A stretch of 60,531 bases of DNA. It comes from a virus. Position numbers and translations under genes: made by a program. The stretch spans positions 1 to 60,531 of the IMG/VR virus record IMGVR_UViG_3300046004_001101; one strand, written 5' to 3'. Below are positions 47,150 through 53,198 of this stretch, piece by piece (the stretch's first letter is position 1; each line of letters begins with the position of its first letter). The notes under the pieces were generated by a model that saw only the letters and a program-made list of their open reading frames with translations, made no database searches and had not been told where the DNA came from.

Positions 47150-47437
47150 TCTTTTCAACGGGGCAGGATGCACCAAGCGGTAAAAAAACGGATTTATAGG
47201 CGGATTATTTGCCTAGCTCTTTAACAATATGGTTTAGTTAGTTTCAAAGTCTAACTTGTAAATAAAATACTCAATGGCGCGGTATTGATACAGGTTAGTA
47301 ACTTGAAACAGTTTAGCTGATTATAGATTGACGTGAGTCAAACGTGGACAGAATGAAATATCAGCAATTAAACTTTAGCGCGTTTGTATAAGCGCGTTAA
47401 ACTTTAATTTTAAACACATATGAAAGAGAGTAATGAA
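47150..47437 (+). promoter_or_regulatory. Untranslated leader of the small-gene cluster
   Basis: No gene. Holds the boxB/boxA-like pair (47197-47227), GGGCAGGATGCACC (47161-47174, near-repeated at 50282), and TTTAGCGCG / GCGCGTTAAA arms near 47386-47412 before the AGAGAG ribosome site. Confidence 0.6.
47197..47227 (+). promoter_or_regulatory. boxB-boxA, rRNA-operon-like antitermination site
   Basis: A TAGGC / GCCTA hairpin with a nine-base loop (boxB-like) is followed at once by GCTCTTTAACAA (47216-47227), which equals the boxA core of enterobacterial rRNA operons (TGCTCTTTAACA). The order boxB then boxA is that of rrn leaders, not of lambda nut sites. Confidence 0.75.
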
Positions 47438-47590
47438 ATGATAGAAAAAATTAAAATGGGCGGATATAACATCACACAATTCAAAGACGGTTCAATTGTT
47501 GTGAATAAAAACGGGCTTGAGTTTTACAGCGAGTTAAATACAGCAACAAACCTCTTCCTAAAACAATTTTTTAATCAGGTGAGATTATGA
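47438..47590 (+). CDS. Small early protein
   Basis: 50 residues: MIEKIKMGGYNITQFKDGSI, VVNKNGLEFYSELNTATNLF. AGAGAG upstream; ends in ATGA overlap with the next gene. First gene after the antitermination leader. Unknown; resembles small host-takeover proteins only by context. Confidence 0.65.
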   Translation: MIEKIKMGGYNITQFKDGSIVVNKNGLEFYSELNTATNLFLKQFFNQVRL

Positions 47591-47862
47591 AAAAATTAGA
47601 AAAATGGTTTTTTGTTGTAACATTTACCGATACTTTCGGTGGTGAATTAAATTATTGCTGGATTAAAAAATTTACTTTCGGCGCGGATAGCATGACAGCG
47701 AAACATGCCTTAACTCTCGCAAAACAAGAGTTTTTTAATGTATTACCGCGTCACCGTTTAATGTGGGGCGAATTGTCGAATTTATCACATAATTGCGCTG
47801 TAAAGTTTGACCATTGTTGCATTGCAGCTACAATTGAATTGGTCGAAGAGGATTATTTATGA
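47587..47862 (+). CDS. Small early protein
   Basis: 91 residues: MKKLEKWFFVVTFTDTFGGE, LNYCWIKKFTFGADSMTAKH, VKFDHCCIAATIELVEEDYL. Alpha/beta; not recognised. Overlaps both neighbours by ATGA. Confidence 0.65.
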   Translation: MKKLEKWFFVVTFTDTFGGELNYCWIKKFTFGADSMTAKHALTLAKQEFFNVLPRHRLMWGELSNLSHNCAVKFDHCCIAATIELVEEDYL

Positions 47863-47960
47863 TTTATGGTTTAATTGGTTTATTATTATGCGTTGCATTC
47901 ATGGCAACATTATTTTTTATTTGCCGCGCCATTGTCGGCGCGAGTTATCCAAAATTTTAA
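47859..47960 (+). CDS. 33-residue membrane peptide
   Basis: MIYGLIGLLLCVAFMATLFF, ICRAIVGASYPKF: one membrane segment with a short positive end. ATGA overlap with the preceding gene supports translation. Confidence 0.55.
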   Translation: MIYGLIGLLLCVAFMATLFFICRAIVGASYPKF

Positions 47961-47974
47961 AAATGTAGGTTAAA

Positions 47975-48235
47975 ATGAAAATGATAAAAGAAAAAAGGTT
48001 GTTGCTTGAAACAATAATGATAGATAATTGTACACAATTCGAATTTGAGTTAGCACGCGGTAACTTAGCCGCTAATCCAAAAATCAAAGATTCTCACGTT
48101 GCGGCTAGTTGGTTGGTGTTTCATTATGTCAATAAAAAATTCGAATATTCCTTCAGTGAAGGATTGGACGATAAAAGCATTGAATGTGTTATAACTAAAA
48201 TTTACCAAAAAGAGGGTTTAAAATGGAAAGAGTAA
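47975..48235 (+). CDS. Small early protein
   Basis: 86 residues: MKMIKEKRLLLETIMIDNCT, LARGNLAANPKIKDSHVAAS, SIECVITKIYQKEGLKWKE. Helical; not recognised. TAGGT upstream; overlaps the next gene by 13 bases. Confidence 0.62.
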   Translation: MKMIKEKRLLLETIMIDNCTQFEFELARGNLAANPKIKDSHVAASWLVFHYVNKKFEYSFSEGLDDKSIECVITKIYQKEGLKWKE

Positions 48236-48444
48236 AATTCATTATTTTTCATGGCGTATGTGTAGCATTATTTGTCGATATAGCAGAAAACAATAATTGT
48301 ATTTTAAGTTATGCACACGTTGGCCAGCATGGCGTAGCTAGTAAAACATTGACACGATACAAACGCGCAACAATTGAACAGTATACCCTGTTAAAAAACG
48401 AGTTAGAGTCTTATCCTTTCAATTATAAAATTAAGGTGATTTAA
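48223..48444 (+). CDS. Small early protein
   Basis: 73 residues: MERVKFIIFHGVCVALFVDI, NNCILSYAHVGQHGVASKTL, a beta-rich small protein. Not recognised. GAGGGTTTAAA precedes the start. Confidence 0.62.
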   Translation: MERVKFIIFHGVCVALFVDIAENNNCILSYAHVGQHGVASKTLTRYKRATIEQYTLLKNELESYPFNYKIKVI

Positions 48445-48445
48445 A

Positions 48446-48667
48446 ATGTCAAAGTATCAACAAAAATTGCACGACCTTTACGAGTTTACACCTGTTAAAA
48501 CAGGGAATATAATACCTTATCACAATTTTTATATTCACTCTGTGACGTTTAAAGGCAATGTTACAATTCATTGTGTAAGGCTAATCGGTTGCGCTTGCTA
48601 TTACAGCAAATCGATTGTACAAGTTAAAAAAAGAATCCGCGCATTTAAAAAATCGTTTAACCTTTAA
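48446..48667 (+). CDS. Small basic early protein
   Basis: 73 residues: MSKYQQKLHDLYEFTPVKTG, YIHSVTFKGNVTIHCVRLIG, a Lys/Arg-rich C terminus (QVKKRIRAFKKSF). Not recognised. AGGTGAT precedes the start. Confidence 0.62.
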   Translation: MSKYQQKLHDLYEFTPVKTGNIIPYHNFYIHSVTFKGNVTIHCVRLIGCACYYSKSIVQVKKRIRAFKKSFNL

Positions 48668-48756
48668 AGTTTAAAACGTTCCGATACTTTGTAAAAGGTG
48701 TCGGCGCGGTTTGAATTTATCAAGCCTTAATTTTTTAATTTACTGGAGTTACTACA

Positions 48757-49266
48757 ATGTCAAAAGATTACACAAAAGAAATAAGCGAGTTTTTATCGTC
48801 AAAAAATATTGCATTTAAAGCGCATTTCATACCGCAAACAATCGCAACATTAACAAAGGGCGCACGGTTGAATTTTAAAATTGAACTGATTAAAGGTTCA
48901 AACGTTGTCGATTTTGATTATTTTAAAGGGCAGGGAAATTGCTTAGCTAACCGAGTTAATAAAGCGCGTCTTGATAGAAGTTATCACACTAAAAATCGTT
49001 TAATTTTAGATGAATTACAAACTGGAAGATGTGATTTAGGTAAAACTAAACAACCGACCGCCGCTGATGTAATTTACTGTTTATTGCTAGATTATGACTC
49101 AGGAGTAATGTCATTTGATGAGTTTTGCAACGAGTTTGGTTATGATAACGACTCAATGACCAATTTTAAAGTGTATCGAACTTGTACAGAATCAGCTAAA
49201 AAACTAAGTTTAATTTTTAGCGCGAGCGATATCGAATCATTATGTGTTATTTTGGAGGGTTTTTAA
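48757..49266 (+). CDS. Hypothetical early protein
   Basis: 169 residues, the largest product of this cluster: MSKDYTKEISEFLSSKNIAF, LTKGARLNFKIELIKGSNVV, KQPTAADVIYCLLLDYDSGV, FDEFCNEFGYDNDSMTNFKV. The last block resembles a conserved element (YD...G...FDEFC.EFGYDTDS) seen in small phage and plasmid proteins of unknown role. GGAG precedes the start. Confidence 0.7.
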   Translation: MSKDYTKEISEFLSSKNIAFKAHFIPQTIATLTKGARLNFKIELIKGSNVVDFDYFKGQGNCLANRVNKARLDRSYHTKNRLILDELQTGRCDLGKTKQPTAADVIYCLLLDYDSGVMSFDEFCNEFGYDNDSMTNFKVYRTCTESAKKLSLIFSASDIESLCVILEGF

Positions 49267-49267
49267 A

Positions 49268-49525
49268 ATGTTAGATTTCATCAAGGTTAAAACAGTATCT
49301 GATTTAAAATATAATGTTGTACAAACAGGTTCATTTTTCTTCAATCGTAAAACAATGAGATTCTTCGGTGATTCAATGGGTAATTATGCGGTATCGAGTA
49401 AAACAGTAACGTATAAAGGTGTTGAATGTTATGAATTGCGACGTAAAAGAGCGGTTTCAGGCGGCGGCAATAAATGTCATGAATCTACATTTTTTGATGC
49501 TGCAACGTTTCAGCGAGTGATTTAA
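49268..49525 (+). CDS. Small early protein
   Basis: 85 residues from the ATG after GGAGGG: MLDFIKVKTVSDLKYNVVQT, GSFFFNRKTMRFFGDSMGNY, ELRRKRAVSGGGNKCHESTF. The FFNR.TMRFFGDSM.NY segment looks like a beta-hairpin module repeated in host-interaction proteins; the family is not identified. Confidence 0.65.
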   Translation: MLDFIKVKTVSDLKYNVVQTGSFFFNRKTMRFFGDSMGNYAVSSKTVTYKGVECYELRRKRAVSGGGNKCHESTFFDAATFQRVI

Positions 49526-49527
49526 TT

Positions 49528-49713
49528 ATGAAAGTAAAAATCAATAAAACAAGGCTTAACGATGGAGTAATCTTAGGCTTTCAAGGTTGCGAGTTTTATC
49601 TTAGCATTAGTGGTTATTATGTAATACATTGCACAAAAAGCCACAAATTGTTTGAGTTTAGTAATTATGATTCTGCAAGAAGGTTTCTAACTAATTTTTT
49701 GAAAGGGCAATGA
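49528..49713 (+). CDS. Small early protein
   Basis: 61 residues: MKVKINKTRLNDGVILGFQG, CEFYLSISGYYVIHCTKSHK, a small beta-rich basic protein. Not recognised. Confidence 0.6.
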   Translation: MKVKINKTRLNDGVILGFQGCEFYLSISGYYVIHCTKSHKLFEFSNYDSARRFLTNFLKGQ

Positions 49714-49714
49714 A

Positions 49715-49909
49715 ATGTTAGAAAAAGGTTATAAATGTTACACAGGTAAAGTGCTATCAGATAATGAAATAGCACTTTACACTCGTTACTGTAAAAGGGT
49801 AGAAGAATTGGAACTTACTTGTAAAACTGGTACATTAGCACAATTGGAACTTGAACACGCTAAAAATCAGCGGCATAAGATGTTTATCATGTTGGCGGAA
49901 TTAAAATAA
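49715..49909 (+). CDS. Small early protein
   Basis: 64 residues: MLEKGYKCYTGKVLSDNEIA, RVEELELTCKTGTLAQLELE, helical C-terminal half. Not recognised. AGGGCAATGAA precedes it. Confidence 0.6.
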   Translation: MLEKGYKCYTGKVLSDNEIALYTRYCKRVEELELTCKTGTLAQLELEHAKNQRHKMFIMLAELK

Positions 49910-49918
49910 CAATATATT

Positions 49919-49941
49919 AACCGCGTCAAAATGACGCGGTT
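49919..49941 (+). terminator. Stem-loop within the early cluster
   Basis: Perfect arms AACCGCGTCA / TGACGCGGTT with loop AAA, followed by TAGCTTAG. GC-rich stem without a U tract; may pause or be overridden by antitermination before the last gene of the cluster. Confidence 0.55.
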
Positions 49942-49966
49942 TAGCTTAGAATAAGGAATACATAAA

Positions 49967-50224
49967 ATGAAAAATGAATTTAATAGAATGGTAACTAAAA
50001 ACAACAAACTATCTAACATGAGGCTCGATGCTAAAGTTATCAATTGTTTAGTCAGTCAAGTGGTAAAAGTAAACAATAGGCGTTTTATGGTTCATGCGGG
50101 CATCTATGACAATATATCAATTTTTGCAACCTGGACAAACGATTTTACATTGTATGCTAATACACTAAACACGTTAAAACGTAAGATAGTAAAGTATAAA
50201 TTAGAGCCTTTTGATATAGTTTAG
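49967..50224 (+). CDS. Small basic early protein
   Basis: 85 residues: MKNEFNRMVTKNNKLSNMRL, VKVNNRRFMVHAGIYDNISI, FATWTNDFTLYANTLNTLKR. Last gene before the strong terminator. Not recognised. Confidence 0.62.
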   Translation: MKNEFNRMVTKNNKLSNMRLDAKVINCLVSQVVKVNNRRFMVHAGIYDNISIFATWTNDFTLYANTLNTLKRKIVKYKLEPFDIV

Positions 50225-50238
50225 TGGTTGAATAGGAT

Positions 50239-50268
50239 AAAAAAAGGACATAACTGTCCTTTTTTTTT
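50239..50268. terminator. Strong Rho-independent terminator of the early cluster
   Basis: AAAAAAAGGACA, loop TAAC, TGTCCTTTTTTTT. Works in both directions. Confidence 0.93.
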
Positions 50269-50298
50269 GCCTAGAATTTAAGGGCAGGATTGACCCCA

Positions 50299-50333
50299 GC
50301 CCGTACCATGCCGACGGTCAGGAGCTATCGGGC
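50299..50333 (+). ncRNA. Candidate C4-like RNA, copy 3 (weaker)
   Basis: Outer GCCC / GGGC, an ACC(...)GGT hairpin and a GG-AGCTA-TC hairpin with a G-U pair, in the order seen at 20903 and 25278. It lies between the early terminator and the promoters of an AntA/AntB gene, as C4 RNA lies upstream of ant in P1. Alternative pairing TGACC/GGTCA (50291-50320) also exists. GC content is much higher than the surroundings. Confidence 0.35.
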
Positions 50334-50345
50334 GCGTATCATTCC

Positions 50346-50438
50346 ACCTTCTGCATTCTTACCGAATTTACCCAACTAACCCCACCCCATATAACCAACA
50401 ACAAACTCTAACAAAATCAACCACTTATAAACTATTCC
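50346..50438. other. Short non-coding stretch
   Basis: No gene. C/A-rich (ACCTTCTGC, AACTAACCCCACCCC, AACCAACAACAAAC), low in G on this strand. No clear structure seen. Confidence 0.5.
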
Positions 50439-50467
50439 TTGACTTTTACGAAGTAAAATGTTACTAT
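50439..50467 (+). promoter_or_regulatory. Rightward promoter with palindromic spacer
   Basis: TTGACT, 17-bp spacer, TACTAT with TG extension. The spacer contains the palindrome TTTTACGAAGTAAAA, a likely operator. Confidence 0.72.
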
Positions 50468-50492
50468 TATCATCGTTAAGTACAAATTATGC

Positions 50493-50521
50493 TTGACAAG
50501 ACCGTTTGGAATCGGTTAAAT
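50493..50521 (+). promoter_or_regulatory. Second rightward promoter before the AntA/AntB gene
   Basis: TTGACA, 17-bp spacer, TTAAAT; the spacer has ACCG / CGGT arms. Confidence 0.6.
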
Positions 50522-50535
50522 TAGTGAAACCAGAT

Positions 50536-50618
50536 AAAATAAAGATTTGAAGGTTATATGTGGTCGCAAGACACTGATTACTAATTATCAGATTCCAAAC
50601 ACATATAACCTTTATTTT
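50536..50618 (+). promoter_or_regulatory. Long leader hairpin of the AntA/AntB gene
   Basis: Arms AGGTTATATGTG / CACATATAACCT (50551-50562, 50600-50611), flanked by AAATAAAG and TTTATTTTATT, with an inner CTGAT / ATCAG hairpin. A U-rich tail follows, so it could terminate or attenuate transcription into the antirepressor gene, which has no clear Shine-Dalgarno. Confidence 0.65.
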
Positions 50619-50634
50619 ATTATGGTACATTATT

Positions 50635-51228
50635 ATGAAATTATCAGTACAAACCTCAGCTTTACCATCATTTATCACGTCTATTACAGACAACTTATCC
50701 ACCCCTTGTATTAACGCTCGTGATTTACACCACTTCTTAGATTCAAAACGTAAATTTGCTGATTGGATTAAATATCGAATCGACCAATATGACTTCGTTG
50801 AGGGTGTGGATTATTCCGTTCACAAAAATGTGAACACTACTATGAAAGGGTTTAATGAATATATTGACTACATTGTGTCACCTCACATGGCTAAAGAACT
50901 TGGTATGTTAGAAAACAACGAGCGAGGTAAGTCTATCCGTAAATACTTCATCCAATGTGAGCAAAATTTAATTAACTATCTACAGGTACAAAACAACATG
51001 AAAGAAAAACTATTACAACAACCTAATAGAGTTGTATTAAAACGTAACACGATTAAAGACCTATCATACCTACTAGGTGTGCCTGAATTTAAACTAAACA
51101 CTGTGTTGTACGATAATGGTTATTGTGATGATACAGGATTTCCGTTAGCGTTAGCTAACCGACACTTCGATTGTGTAGATGATGAAATTAGATGGTCGTT
51201 ACCGCTAATAACGAAGTTATTAAAATAA
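50635..51228 (+). CDS. AntA/AntB-type antirepressor
   Basis: 197 residues. The AntA/AntB core spans about 25-115: CINARDLHHFLDSKRKFADW, IKYRIDQYDFVEGVDYSVHK, YIVSPHMAKELGMLENNERG, KSIRKYFIQCEQNL. The C-terminal 70 residues (RNTIKDLSYLLGVPEFKLNT) form a second helical domain. The start has no good ribosome site, in line with the regulated leader. Together with the leftward copy at 6815 the phage has two such genes. Confidence 0.85.
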   Translation: MKLSVQTSALPSFITSITDNLSTPCINARDLHHFLDSKRKFADWIKYRIDQYDFVEGVDYSVHKNVNTTMKGFNEYIDYIVSPHMAKELGMLENNERGKSIRKYFIQCEQNLINYLQVQNNMKEKLLQQPNRVVLKRNTIKDLSYLLGVPEFKLNTVLYDNGYCDDTGFPLALANRHFDCVDDEIRWSLPLITKLLK

Positions 51229-51310
51229 CAGCTCGTTACACTCACAGTCTAAGGTAGCCTAAAAACTACCTTAGACCCTATCCCTACATTACACAAGAAA
51301 ACATATTAAA

Positions 51311-51688
51311 ATGAAATTATTAAAACAAGGCAACAACGATTGTGTATTAGCGTGTATCGCAATGTGTTTAGATTTAACGCTTGAACAAGTACATAAACAC
51401 TATCCTGACTATAAAGGTGAAGGAATCAATATGCGTCAAACTATGACAATCCTAGATAGATTAGGTCATCATGACTATGTACAATGTGTGACGAATACCT
51501 TATTTTCGGATAGAACCTATATTATTACCGTACCCAGCTTAACTGTACGCGGAGGTAATCACGCTATTGTGGTTCACAATCATCAGGTATTTGACCCTAA
51601 TGCAATTGATAAACCTGATGATAGTTATAACAGTAATACTCTTACTTCATGGTCAGAAGTATTGGAAATTGTGAATCCTGTAGGTTAA
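51311..51688 (+). CDS. C39-like papain-fold cysteine peptidase-like protein
   Basis: 125 residues. QGNNDCVLACIAMCL has a Gln6/Cys11 pair, and GGNHAIVVHNHQVFDPN supplies His84 and Asp95: the Gln-Cys-His-Asp order of the C39/papain-like peptidases. Small phage homologues are known but their targets are not. It lies between the antirepressor and terminase genes; it might process a structural or host protein. Activity is inferred only. Confidence 0.7.
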   Translation: MKLLKQGNNDCVLACIAMCLDLTLEQVHKHYPDYKGEGINMRQTMTILDRLGHHDYVQCVTNTLFSDRTYIITVPSLTVRGGNHAIVVHNHQVFDPNAIDKPDDSYNSNTLTSWSEVLEIVNPVG

Positions 51689-51867
51689 ATTATGAGTCTG
51701 AATTTTTATTGTGGTTGAATAGTACAAATCCAATCACTATTTTATTCACACTTATAGGCGGTATCATTGTATTTATACCGCTTATTGTGTTCTTCGGTAT
51801 GTTTATAATAGCTTTATTTAAAGCATCGTCTAGCGGTAATGGAAATAATGATTGCGGTTGGTTGTAG
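51649..51867 (+). CDS. Small membrane protein, start uncertain
   Basis: The frame ends with TNPITILFTLIGGIIVFIPL, IVFFGMFIIALFKASSSGNG: one or two membrane segments and a Ser/Gly/Asn tail. The upstream part overlaps the peptidase gene. An ATG at 51692 with AGGT upstream (MSLNF...) runs out of frame in a five-T run, so a one-base deletion may have occurred; an intact product would be about 58 residues. Confidence 0.45.
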   Translation: MVRSIGNCESCRLNYESEFLLWLNSTNPITILFTLIGGIIVFIPLIVFFGMFIIALFKASSSGNGNNDCGWL

Positions 51868-51899
51868 TTTGATATTCACGTCAGGGAATATCACGTAGC

Positions 51900-51947
51900 T
51901 TGACTTTTCATATAAAGTATGATAGCCTTATAACTATCATACTTTAT
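51900..51947 (+). promoter_or_regulatory. Promoter inside a 14-bp inverted repeat before terS
   Basis: TTGACT, 17-bp spacer ending TATGA, TAGCCT (51900-51928). Arms ATAAAGTATGATAG / CTATCATACTTTAT (51912-51925, 51934-51947) cover the -10 and start region, so the repeat may be an operator or a 5' hairpin. Confidence 0.6.
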
Positions 51948-51964
51948 TTCAATTTATAGACATT

Positions 51965-52459
51965 ATGGATAATGAATTAAGAATACAATCAGACCCACCT
52001 CCTTATGAACAGGAGATTATGCTTAAATTTGTCGAAGAATATAGTTTCGATAAAGACCCTAGAAAAGCCGCATTACGAATTGGAATTACTGCTGTCCATG
52101 CTCAAACTGTGGCTGATAAGTTTATGAACTCACCATTCGTACAAGGACACATCAAGAAACGTCAGTACAAAGACGCTATTATCGTTCAAGACCCTGAGAA
52201 GTTGAAACAGGAACTTATCATCAATCTAATGAACATCGTAAGATATGATGGTGAAGCGGCTAATCCTTCTGCTCGCGTAGCTGCCGCTAAAACGATTGCT
52301 CAATTGACAGGTATTGAAGCTCCTAAACAAGAAACAGCTACACAGATTTCCAATATCATGTTGATTCCATCCCCTATGTCAGTAGATGACTGGAGTTCCG
52401 TAGCTCAAACACAACAATCAAAACTTCAAAAAGACTTAGAAGCGAGTTTAGTATCATGA
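51965..52459 (+). CDS. terS: Terminase small subunit
   Basis: 164 residues. MDNELRIQSDPPPYEQEIML, YSFDKDPRKAALRIGITAVH then AQTVADKFMNSPFVQGHIKK: an N-terminal helix-turn-helix and a helical stalk as in phage TerS proteins, with VAAAKTIAQLTGIEAPKQ in the oligomerisation part. Recognises the packaging site. The large subunit follows after three small genes. Confidence 0.85.
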   Translation: MDNELRIQSDPPPYEQEIMLKFVEEYSFDKDPRKAALRIGITAVHAQTVADKFMNSPFVQGHIKKRQYKDAIIVQDPEKLKQELIINLMNIVRYDGEAANPSARVAAAKTIAQLTGIEAPKQETATQISNIMLIPSPMSVDDWSSVAQTQQSKLQKDLEASLVS

Positions 52460-52716
52460 GTTCATACACATCAAAATTAAAGACAGGTTATTACTGTTAT
52501 AAGCCTCATCAAGGTGTAACGTTTTTAGACACACATTTGTATTATAATGAACTACCAGCGGATGCGGTATTCGTCATGCCGCATATATTCCATCAAATCA
52601 TTAACGATTTCGATAGTTATGAATCTACGCCTATTATCTGTGCGTTTAAACAGGATGATTCGTTACTGATAGATTTATGTGATTCACATACGATTCGAGG
52701 TTTATATGAAAGCTGA
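52456..52716 (+). CDS. Hypothetical protein in the terminase operon
   Basis: 86 residues: MSSYTSKLKTGYYCYKPHQG, LPADAVFVMPHIFHQIINDF, IICAFKQDDSLLIDLC. Alpha/beta; not recognised. ATGA overlap with terS. Confidence 0.6.
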   Translation: MSSYTSKLKTGYYCYKPHQGVTFLDTHLYYNELPADAVFVMPHIFHQIINDFDSYESTPIICAFKQDDSLLIDLCDSHTIRGLYES

Positions 52717-53026
52717 GTTAGAACAGAAATTACTTAACAACGATGAAGAATTTATTAAATACACTTCGCTAACACTCGCTAATCAATTAACGCTACTGAT
52801 TGATAGATTGATTACGAGTAAACGATTAACGTTCACACAGAAGCAGGTGATTGAACGATACCGCGATAATGGTGTGTTTAATAACATTATTCTAGGTAAC
52901 TTTCATTATGTGTCGTTACTTGATTTAATTACTATTGTGTCTGAATTCAAGTTAGGTCTGAGCGTTTCAACACTTGACATATCAAACTTGATAAGCTCAG
53001 GTAACGATATAACATTACAACATTAA
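52706..53026 (+). CDS. Hypothetical helical protein in the terminase operon
   Basis: 106 residues from the ATG after CGAGG: MKAELEQKLLNNDEEFIKYT, LTLLIDRLITSKRLTFTQKQ, a helical protein overlapping the previous gene. Not recognised. Confidence 0.6.
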   Translation: MKAELEQKLLNNDEEFIKYTSLTLANQLTLLIDRLITSKRLTFTQKQVIERYRDNGVFNNIILGNFHYVSLLDLITIVSEFKLGLSVSTLDISNLISSGNDITLQH

Positions 53027-53039
53027 GGAAATAATTAAA

Positions 53040-53198
53040 ATGGATGACGATGAATTTTATGAATTAGATTCACTAGCGGATGTCGATATCGATACGTTAT
53101 TGTGTGATTCAGCTACCACAGATTTAAAGTTTAGACTACAAAGTGAGTTTGATATGGTTGATGATTTTAATGCGTTGATAGGTGTGTTTTATGATTGA
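53040..53198 (+). CDS. Small acidic protein upstream of terL
   Basis: 52 residues: MDDDEFYELDSLADVDIDTL, LCDSATTDLKFRLQSEFDMV, very acidic. TAAGGA upstream; its stop overlaps the terL start. Not recognised. Confidence 0.6.
   Translation: MDDDEFYELDSLADVDIDTLLCDSATTDLKFRLQSEFDMVDDFNALIGVFYD

Noticed and set aside
47150-47437. Possible tRNA or tmRNA in the early leader
   Set aside because: No cloverleaf or T-loop; the boxA/boxB reading explains the conserved part.
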